The position numbers and the translations under genes are program-made. The notes under the pieces are model-generated. The model worked only from the letters and a program-made list of their open reading frames with translations. It made no database searches and was not told the origin of the DNA. 5,028 bases of DNA from Candidatus Gastranaerophilales bacterium (lineage in GTDB: Bacteria; Cyanobacteriota; Vampirovibrionia; Gastranaerophilales; Gastranaerophilaceae), in the NCBI GenBank assembly GCA_947632315.1, contig CANROV010000144.1:1-5028 (forward strand), written 5' to 3'. This document shows, piece by piece, positions 1 to 4,803 of the stretch. The stretch's first letter is position 1. The number at the start of each line of letters is the position of its first letter.

Positions 1-786
1 GGCTCCACAAGAATACAAAATGCAGCTCAAGAACCTGAAATTGTTGACTTGGCTAATTTCTTAAATGCTATGGGTGCTGATATCATTGGTGCAGGCACTT
101 CTGAAATAGTAATAAACGGAGTTAAACAAGATGATTTAAGACCTATTGAATATACGACAATCCCCGACAGAATTGAAGCGGGAACATATATGGCTGCTTT
201 TATTGCTACTAAAGGTAAAGGAATTATAAGAAATATATTTCCCAATCATTTAACATTTTATACATCAAAGCTTACAAAAATGGGGGCTGATATCAAATTA
301 ATTGATCCTACATCAATAGAAGTAAGCTGCAAGAAAAAGCTTGAAGCAATAAATATAATAACACAGCCATATCCCGGTTTTCCGACCGATTTACAATCAC
401 TTGCGATGTCATTAGCAACAGTAGCAGACGGAGTAAGTATTATTACCGAAAGCTTATATGAAAATCGTTTTATGCAAGTACCGGAACTGCGTAAAATGGG
501 GGCTGATATTCATCAGGAAAGAAATCATGCACTCGTTAAAGGTGTTAAATCTCTTACAAGTGCCAATTTAAAAGCGTCAGATCTCAGAGCCGGAGCTTCT
601 TTGGTTATTGCAGCTTTAATGGCTCAAGGAACAAGTATCATCGACAACATTTATCATATAGATAGAGGTTACGAACTTTTAGAACATAAGTTTAAAATAT
701 TAGGAGCGGATATTGAAAGATTCGTCGATGAAGATAGTCAAATAATTACTCAAAATAAAGGAAACTTAAGTGAATCACAATTATAA
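1..786 (+). CDS. murA: UDP-N-acetylglucosamine 1-carboxyvinyltransferase MurA, C-terminal part (5' end outside window)
   Basis: MurA transfers enolpyruvate from phosphoenolpyruvate to UDP-GlcNAc in the cytoplasm, the first committed step of peptidoglycan synthesis. The frame is open from base 1 and gives 261 residues. Window residue n matches E. coli residue n+175 by motif spacing. FPTDLQ (Asp130, E. coli Asp305), ENRFM (Arg156, Arg331), DLRAGASL (Asp194, Asp369) and HIDRGYE (Arg222, Arg397) all keep the family spacing exactly. These are conserved active-site and substrate-contact positions of the EPSP synthase/MurA fold. About 175 N-terminal residues lie upstream, including the loop with the PEP-reactive cysteine (Cys115 in E. 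coli), so the Cys/Asp state cannot be read. The C-terminus runs about 17 polar residues past the usual end. That extension contains the ribosome-binding site and start of the next gene, which it overlaps by 17 bp. The frame shows no damage. Whether the genome has a second murA copy is unknown. Confidence 0.97.
   Translation, partial: GSTRIQNAAQEPEIVDLANFLNAMGADIIGAGTSEIVINGVKQDDLRPIEYTTIPDRIEAGTYMAAFIATKGKGIIRNIFPNHLTFYTSKLTKMGADIKLIDPTSIEVSCKKKLEAINIITQPYPGFPTDLQSLAMSLATVADGVSIITESLYENRFMQVPELRKMGADIHQERNHALVKGVKSLTSANLKASDLRAGASLVIAALMAQGTSIIDNIYHIDRGYELLEHKFKILGADIERFVDEDSQIITQNKGNLSESQL
757..762 (+). promoter_or_regulatory. Ribosome-binding site inside the murA 3' end
   Basis: AAAGGA lies 7 nt before the GTG at 770 and sits entirely within murA coding sequence. 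It decides the start of the downstream gene, whose next in-frame methionine is at residue 54, far too late to keep the first repeat. Its position suggests that ribosomes finishing murA re-initiate here (translational coupling). Confidence 0.7.
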
Positions 787-1096
787 AAGATGGTATGATC
801 ATGATCCTGTATTATTAGAAGTTATTAATCTTCTGCAAAATTATCAGACTGAATTAAAAGCTCAGGCTGAAATATTTTTGGATGAAATAGAAAAAAAAGT
901 TTCAAAAGAAGCAATAGATAAATTTTATGAAATGGTAAGACCAAAAGTATGCAACCGCTGGTATGATAAGGATCCGATTATTTCAAAAACAGTTGAATTA
1001 TTAAGGGTAGTTCCGCCTGATGTACAAAAAGCAACCGCACAAAGCTTTTTAAATGCACTGGAAGAAATGGGCGTTTATAAAAAAGTAAACAACTAA
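770..1096 (+). CDS. Uncharacterised 108-residue protein with two RWYDxDP repeats
   Basis: I do not recognise a named family. The protein begins with GTG at 770, preceded by AAAGGA at 7 nt, and overlaps murA by 17 bp in another frame, so the two are probably co-transcribed and coupled. It is a tandem duplication with a 56-residue period. RWYDHDP at residues 7-13 is followed by LL at 21-22, and RWYDKDP at 63-69 is followed by LL at 77-78. Each module then has a predicted amphipathic helix with a shared A..(x)FL pattern (AEIFLDEIEKK; AQSFLNALEEM). It has no signal peptide or membrane segment and looks like a soluble, mostly helical cytoplasmic protein. The single cysteine (Cys61) precedes the second repeat. 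Pairing with murA hints at an envelope or cell-cycle link, but that is inference from position only. The stop codon overlaps the stop of the convergent SLH gene. Confidence 0.85.
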   Translation: MNHNYKRWYDHDPVLLEVINLLQNYQTELKAQAEIFLDEIEKKVSKEAIDKFYEMVRPKVCNRWYDKDPIISKTVELLRVVPPDVQKATAQSFLNALEEMGVYKKVNN

Positions 1097-2238
1097 TCAA
1101 AAACTTCTTGTGTAACTATATTAACTCTTAATGGTTTATAAAGTTTTATATATAATATTTGACCGTCTTTTGCGGTAAATTCTCTGCCTTTAATTACCGA
1201 TTGAGTAACTTTTAGAAATTTATTAGATTCTGTAGGTCTTGCTTGATATTGCGCAACTCCGAGAATTCTTGTCAACAAGTTTTTGTTATTTACGGCAGAT
1301 AACTCAAATATCATTTCCCCGTTCCGTATAAAATTTCTTCCGTCAACACTGTCAAGAATTTTGCCGATTAAAATAATATCTTTTGATAAAAGCAGATGAT
1401 GTTCATCATCAACAATATTATTAGCAAATTTTGCCTGAAACATCTGGCCGGGTTTTGAATCTTTTGTACTAATCTGACCTGAAATTATAACAGGTAAAAC
1501 AGTTTTTGCAGGCAAAACAGCGACATCATCATCTAACAGAACATTTTCTATCATAATACCTTCAGCTATTTTCGGGCTTGTTTCTTCTTTAACTTTTTCC
1601 GCCGTATAAGAATCAGTTTCCCGTTTCATATTTGCCAAAAATACAGCCATTTGAGCTCTTGTTACATATTTATCATAATCAAGATAATTTTGCCTTGGCG
1701 GTTCTTTTGCTATAACATTTATTACTTCCGCTTTACCCGCTGTAACCTTAAACCAATCAGGTATATCATCAAAATCGGCATAAGCATTTTGAAGTGCTGT
1801 TATTGCATCTTTCTTGGATATATCTTCCGTTTTCAAAAGATTAACTAAAAATGTAATTACCTCAGACCTCGTTATATAATCATTCGGATAAAAATAGCCA
1901 TCCTTTGCCGGCTTTAATATATCTAAATTTAAAGCTCTTAATATTGATTTATATGCCCAATGGTTAACACTTACATCTTCAAATGTGTACATAGTATCTA
2001 TTTGAAGATTTTCTTGACCTAAAGCTTTTATTACCATTACTGCAAATTCAGCTCTCGTAATATAATCGGAAGGTCTGAATTTACTTCCTTCTTCTCCTGA
2101 TATAATTCCTTCATCCAGCAGAGTTTCAATTTGTTTATACGCCCAAAACCCGTGATTTATATCACTGTATGGCATTTCTGCAATTGCACTGTTGATTATA
2201 ATTGTGCTTAATATTAGTGTTAATATGATTCTTTTCAT
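1093..2238 (-). CDS. Secreted protein with three SLH domains and a C-terminal beta-rich domain
   Basis: The protein has 381 residues. Residues 1-20 form a Sec signal peptide: MKR, a hydrophobic core, then AIA before Glu21. Three S-layer homology domains follow directly, at about 24-74 (ITRAEF), 86-137 (ITRSEV) and 156-205 (VTRAQM). Each has the leading F/Y-x-D-[VI] segment and the terminal TRA/TRS motif. SLH triplets classically anchor exported proteins to pyruvylated cell-wall polymers, and in some diderms they bind peptidoglycan, so an envelope anchor is the likely role. After a charged linker (206-228), residues 230-381 form an unnamed domain rich in predicted beta strands (VLPAKTVLPVIISGQIS, KPGQMF, LLLSKDIILIGKIL). 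Its pattern loosely recalls the VirB10/TrbI-type beta barrel, which is only a guess. The ATG is fixed by an in-frame TAA four codons upstream, but no Shine-Dalgarno sequence precedes it. No clear promoter is visible in the 84-bp gap upstream, so it may be read from the 120-residue gene's promoter. Confidence 0.93.
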   Translation of the reverse strand: MKRIILTLILSTIIINSAIAEMPYSDINHGFWAYKQIETLLDEGIISGEEGSKFRPSDYITRAEFAVMVIKALGQENLQIDTMYTFEDVSVNHWAYKSILRALNLDILKPAKDGYFYPNDYITRSEVITFLVNLLKTEDISKKDAITALQNAYADFDDIPDWFKVTAGKAEVINVIAKEPPRQNYLDYDKYVTRAQMAVFLANMKRETDSYTAEKVKEETSPKIAEGIMIENVLLDDDVAVLPAKTVLPVIISGQISTKDSKPGQMFQAKFANNIVDDEHHLLLSKDIILIGKILDSVDGRNFIRNGEMIFELSAVNNKNLLTRILGVAQYQARPTESNKFLKVTQSVIKGREFTAKDGQILYIKLYKPLRVNIVTQEVFD

Positions 2239-2322
2239 AATTATATATTACTAATATTGTTAAATTTTTCCAGATTATTAAAATTTATTACGAAAAACTT
2301 ACAATGAATAATACTCAATTTT

Positions 2323-2685
2323 TTATTGATTATTATCCTGATTTTCATCCTGATTTTCTTTGTCTTTATTTATTTTTTTAACCGCATGAGGTTTAATTTT
2401 TTCAGTCAAATCATCATCATCAAGCAAAACATTTTTGCGTTTATTTTGAAGCACAGAAACGACATTCAATAAAGCAAGAGAATTCAAAGAGGCACGAAGT
2501 TCCATACTCCTGTCAACAAAATTCTCCTGTGAATTTTGCTGTTCATTATCTTCTTGAAGAAAATATTCAGTTCCTTGACTTGCCCTGTCATCCGCAGTTT
2601 TAGCAGCAGTACCTGAGATATCACCGCTTTTGAAATTGATACCGCCCCCAACACCGAGGACACCGGCAGACCTATTGTCTACCAC
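2323..2685 (-). CDS. Uncharacterised 120-residue polar protein
   Basis: Family not recognised. The start is GTG at 2685, chosen because a strong AAAGGAGA lies 8 nt upstream and the next methionine is residue 61. The N-terminal 35 residues are Gly/Ser/Ala-rich (GVLGVGGGINF), suggesting a flexible segment. Residues 36-56 are rich in Glu, Gln and Asn. Residues about 55-82 look like one amphipathic helix (DRSMELRASLNSLALLNVVSVLQ), the only stretch likely to fold or pair. The C-terminus is highly charged: an Asp run (LLDDDDLTEK, 87-96) and then a Lys/Asp/Asn/Gln tail with near-repeats (KENQDENQDNNQ). There is no signal peptide, membrane span or cysteine. The gene lies 104 bp downstream of the 558-residue membrane-protein gene and 84 bp upstream of the SLH gene on the same strand, and has its own strong promoter. 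The good start signals support a real gene. The function is unknown, possibly an adaptor or a partly disordered regulator. Confidence 0.78.
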   Translation of the reverse strand: MVDNRSAGVLGVGGGINFKSGDISGTAAKTADDRASQGTEYFLQEDNEQQNSQENFVDRSMELRASLNSLALLNVVSVLQNKRKNVLLDDDDLTEKIKPHAVKKINKDKENQDENQDNNQ

Positions 2686-2692
2686 TTTCTTC

Positions 2693-2700
2693 TCTCCTTT
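2693..2700 (-). promoter_or_regulatory. Strong Shine-Dalgarno site for the 120-residue gene
   Basis: On the minus strand, AAAGGAGA stands 8 nt before the GTG at 2685. It is the best ribosome-binding match in the window and settles a start that would otherwise be doubtful because the codon is GTG. Confidence 0.8.
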
Positions 2701-2706
2701 TTCTTC

Positions 2707-2749
2707 TCAGTTGATTATTATATACTATTGTTTTAATTTTTTCAACTGA
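2707..2749. repeat. Inverted repeat TCAGTTGA / TCAACTGA bracketing the promoter
   Basis: Arms at 2707-2714 and 2742-2749 are perfect 8-bp complements separated by 27 bp, with arm centres 35 bp apart. One arm overlaps the -35 hexamer and the other spans the predicted transcription start. That geometry fits a two-site operator better than a terminator, because the spacer is long and no T-run follows on the minus strand. A second pair, TACTATT (2723-2729) and AATAGTA (2752-2758), interleaves with the first. Confidence 0.5.
2717..2745 (-). promoter_or_regulatory. Sigma-70-type promoter for the 120-residue gene
   Basis: Read on the minus strand, TTGAAA (2745-2740) and a perfect TATAAT (2722-2717) are separated by exactly 17 bp. 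Transcription would start near 2710, giving a leader of about 25 nt that contains the strong ribosome-binding site. The spacer is AT-only apart from two G/C bases. An inverted repeat covers the -35 box and the start point, which suggests regulation. Confidence 0.68.
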
Positions 2750-2779
2750 ATAATAGTACAAAACATGAACTAAATTTTT

Positions 2780-2789
2780 TTTGCGCAAA
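2780..2789. repeat. Palindrome TTTGCGCAAA abutting the membrane-protein stop codon
   Basis: A perfect 10-bp palindrome ends one base before the stop codon of the 558-residue gene (stop at 2790-2792) and adjoins a run of eight T (2775-2782). On the coding (minus) strand the run is A rather than T, so it does not act as an intrinsic terminator for that gene. It may be a protein-binding site or chance. Confidence 0.3.
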
Positions 2790-4466
2790 TTAAGCAATAT
2801 CTTTAAAAATTTTAGGAATATTTTCGGTTCTTAAAGCAGGATTCAATGTCTGACGCTGCATTTCTTCACGTTTTTTTGCCTCCTCAACCTTTTTTTCCGT
2901 TACTTTTCTGTTATATTTAGGAAGCAGTACACCTAACATTATTATAGAGAACGCAATATCACAAACACGGCATATATTTCTTAAATTTCTTACATTTTTA
3001 CTTGATACTTCAGCTGCTGTTTTTAACTCTGTATTTTTTATCCAATTTCCAAACTGTTTAAATCTGTATGCTGTATTATCAGCAATATTTTTCATTACCC
3101 CGGAAGCACTGTCCATAACAGGTTTTGCAATTTCTTTTTTTCTGTTTAATAATACAACATTTTCTCCTACAAGCTTTGCACCGTTCTTTGTTTTAGATAA
3201 ACCTTCAATAGCTGAAGCGGCAGCTTTTTTAACATAATCGCCCAAGAAATATAAACCTGAGAACGAAGCTATATCTCTTACCGTTGTTTCTCTTAATTCA
3301 TTTTCATCTTCAGCACCAAGCATTCTGCTGGCAAAAGTTGAAGCTGCTATCCAACGGCATTGATCAAGAGTAGGGAATATATTAGAAAATTGGAACATAC
3401 CCAATGTAGGTTTTTTCATCATTGATAAAGCAGCAATACCATACATACCGGCTGCTGAAAGGATTTTTTTATTTCTAAATTTCTTTTTTTGTTTTTCATC
3501 CATTTTTTGAGTTGTATCTTTTTTCCCAAAATCCTTATAAATAGGAGCGCCTTCCGCATTAAATTGTTTTCTTGTTATTGCTCTGTTTATTGTTTGAATA
3601 CTAACTGCTATTGCAAATACAACAAGAAGACCTATTATACTTTTCTTATTTACAAACTTCTTCAATGCTTCCGAATATTCATCTATAGAAATATTATTTT
3701 TAACAGCCGTATTAAATTTTGAACCCATATCAACGGTATCACGAAGGGTCTCTTCCAGGTTTGAAGCAGCCTGTCCGTTAAACTTCAAAATGCCTTCAGC
3801 TTTTGTAAGTCCTGCAAGTTTTTCTTTTGCGGACTTTATAAGACTTTTCTTATTTACTCCATTTCCGTTAATTGCTTGAGTAATATTGGATACAGCTTCT
3901 TGAAAAGCAGGATTTTCAGCACTATCAGAATATTTCACCCAAGTTGTGCCATCCAGTCCTTCTATAGATTTTAAAGTTCTTTCTACAAATTCCTTTGTTT
4001 TATCGGAAGCACCCGAATTTTGTGCTTCGTTATATACTGTTTTTAACCTGTCAATAGAAGCACCGTTAGCCCAAGAAGAAACTACATTAGTATTTTTTAA
4101 AATATTATTTTTAGGAAATAAAAAAGCTGCCAAGCCTACAATCAAACCCGGCATTAAACAGTTAACAAATAATCCTGAAAATTCTCTTCTGAAAGTTTCA
4201 AAAGCGGCTGCAAGTCCTGTTTTTAAATCTACTAATGTTCTGGGAATATTTGTAGATACGGTATCTACAACAGATACTTGAATCATTGCATTTTTATCTA
4301 ATACTTTAAAACACTTATCAAGTACATCAAATGCCACATCGGAAGCACCGTCAAATGAAGTGTTATTTCTCTTTCCTTTTGTTCTTTCTTGTGCTTTATC
4401 TTTTTTATATTGGTTATTATTTTGATTTACTTTTGTTATTTTTTTGTCTAAAGCGGAAATATTCAC
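2790..4466 (-). CDS. Uncharacterised 558-residue multi-pass membrane protein
   Basis: I know no functional name for it. GTG at 4466 is preceded by AAGG at 8 nt, and the next methionine is residue 61. The first 37 residues are polar and Lys/Asn-rich, ending in NNTSFDG (34-40), a motif I associate with many Gastranaerophilales proteins. Clear hydrophobic segments lie at about 98-117, 276-293 and 501-517, and weaker ones at about 334-350 and 400-419. A soluble, helix-prone region (130-270) falls between the first two. The most distinctive stretch is 358-411: FPTLDQCRW (364-372), then ASTFASRMLGAEDENELRE, then a VRD...YFLGDYVKK pattern, which looks like a conserved family core. The C-terminus (520-540) is a highly charged helix (EKKVEEAKKREEMQRQ), likely cytoplasmic. 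There is no cleavable signal peptide. It is probably an inner-membrane protein of lineage-specific function. A divergent AT-rich region lies upstream. The 120-residue gene follows 104 bp downstream but has its own promoter. Confidence 0.88.
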   Translation of the reverse strand: MNISALDKKITKVNQNNNQYKKDKAQERTKGKRNNTSFDGASDVAFDVLDKCFKVLDKNAMIQVSVVDTVSTNIPRTLVDLKTGLAAAFETFRREFSGLFVNCLMPGLIVGLAAFLFPKNNILKNTNVVSSWANGASIDRLKTVYNEAQNSGASDKTKEFVERTLKSIEGLDGTTWVKYSDSAENPAFQEAVSNITQAINGNGVNKKSLIKSAKEKLAGLTKAEGILKFNGQAASNLEETLRDTVDMGSKFNTAVKNNISIDEYSEALKKFVNKKSIIGLLVVFAIAVSIQTINRAITRKQFNAEGAPIYKDFGKKDTTQKMDEKQKKKFRNKKILSAAGMYGIAALSMMKKPTLGMFQFSNIFPTLDQCRWIAASTFASRMLGAEDENELRETTVRDIASFSGLYFLGDYVKKAAASAIEGLSKTKNGAKLVGENVVLLNRKKEIAKPVMDSASGVMKNIADNTAYRFKQFGNWIKNTELKTAAEVSSKNVRNLRNICRVCDIAFSIIMLGVLLPKYNRKVTEKKVEEAKKREEMQRQTLNPALRTENIPKIFKDIA

Positions 4467-4512
4467 TTTATTTGCCTTATTTTCCCTAAATTAATTCAAG
4501 ACTTTACTGTTA

Positions 4513-4541
4513 ATAATACTACCAGTCATGAATATACACAA
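4513..4541 (-). promoter_or_regulatory. Weak candidate promoter for the 558-residue gene
   Basis: On the minus strand, TTGTGT (4541-4536) and TATTAT (4518-4513) are spaced 17 bp apart. The start would fall near 4506, about 40 nt before the GTG. The -35 match is only 3 of 6. An overlapping alternative (TTGATT at 4545-4540 with TAGTAT at 4521-4516) is equally weak, so the exact box is uncertain. Confidence 0.35.
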
Positions 4542-4613
4542 TCAATAATATCAATTTAATAAACAAAAACAAATTTATTTGCCTTTTGTTTTTTTTTACA
4601 AATTTTCTCTGAA

Positions 4614-4640
4614 TTAAAATTTTAACAATTTTGCAAAATT
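4614..4640. repeat. Two abutting perfect palindromes (12 bp and 14 bp)
   Basis: TTAAAATTTTAA (4614-4625) and AATTTTGCAAAATT (4627-4640) are both perfect palindromes separated by one base. They lie about midway between the divergent starts, 148 and 164 bp from them, a position suited to a shared regulator. Base composition makes all-AT palindromes common, so the 14-bp one with the GC centre is the stronger of the two. Confidence 0.4.
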
Positions 4641-4695
4641 TTTATTTTATTTTCCGAAATTTAACCTGTTTTTTTTTAGAAATGGTAATTTTTTT

Positions 4696-4723
4696 ATCAA
4701 ATCTTTTGATTTTTATATCAAAA
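4696..4723. repeat. Alternating ATCAAA / TTTGAT / ATCAAA array
   Basis: ATCAAA (4696-4701), TTTTGAT (4704-4710) and ATCAAAA (4717-4723) are three copies of one half-site in alternating orientation. They can form either a 6-bp stem with a 3-nt loop or a 7-bp stem with a 6-nt loop. The array lies about 80 bp upstream of the plus-strand gene and could be an activator or repressor cluster. Confidence 0.35.
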
Positions 4724-4742
4724 AATTCAAATTTACAATATT

Positions 4743-4771
4743 TAAACATTAATAACAAATAATTATATATT
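4743..4771 (+). promoter_or_regulatory. Weak candidate promoter for the 3'-terminal gene
   Basis: TAAACA (4743-4748) and TATATT (4766-4771) are 17 bp apart. The start would fall near 4778, leaving a leader of about 25 nt that ends in the AAAGG site. Both boxes are imperfect, and AT-rich DNA gives such matches easily. Confidence 0.33.
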
Positions 4772-4803
4772 GAGGTTTTAAATTAACATATAAAGGTTAA
4801 CCA

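Larger units (their letters stand above)
4467..4803. other. 337-bp divergent intergenic region, very AT-rich, no gene
   Basis: This gap separates the start codons of two divergent genes, so it must hold both promoters unless transcription comes from elsewhere. No frame has a plausible start, ribosome site and useful length. The plus strand carries repeated T-tracts, the longest at about 4586-4598 and 4669-4678, so the DNA may be intrinsically curved. Perfect palindromes lie at 4614-4625 and 4627-4640, and an alternating ATCAAA array at 4696-4723. A 12-bp direct repeat is at 4467-4478 and 4574-4585. Only weak promoter matches are seen. Confidence 0.75.

Noticed and set aside
27..245. Open frame on the minus strand opposite murA
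   Set aside because: It lies wholly over the conserved murA frame, has no ribosome site and encodes a composition typical of an antisense shadow.
1073..1090. Possible terminator hairpin GTTTA/TAAAC near the end of the 108-residue gene
   Set aside because: The stem is only 5 bp, nearly all A-T, with an 8-nt loop and no T-run after it.
1651..1848. Open frame on the plus strand opposite the SLH gene
   Set aside because: Its Ile/Cys/Tyr/Phe-rich product is what the complement of Lys/Asn-rich coding gives. The SLH repeats on the other strand are clear.
2240..2245. Perfect TATAAT on the minus strand just before the SLH ATG
   Set aside because: It ends one base before the start codon, so transcription would begin inside the gene, and no -35 box lies 16-18 bp upstream.
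2326..2360. Near-repeated CCTGATTTTC in the tail of the 120-residue gene
   Set aside because: It reflects repeated Glu-Asn-Gln-Asp codons in a low-complexity tail, with too few copies to call a functional DNA repeat.
1525..2421. Shared VLLDDD string in the SLH protein (residues 233-238) and the 120-residue protein (86-91)
   Set aside because: Only six residues match, they are acidic low-complexity, and the flanking sequence is unrelated. It is more likely chance than homology.
3489..4281. Two plus-strand open frames (3489-3722 and 3946-4281) inside the membrane-protein gene
   Set aside because: Both are antisense to a long coherent gene, lack good start signals and show no recognisable motif.
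4467..4803. Small RNA or riboswitch in the divergent gap
   Set aside because: There is almost no G/C for stable stems, no recognisable aptamer core and no terminator, so palindromic protein-binding sites are a simpler reading.
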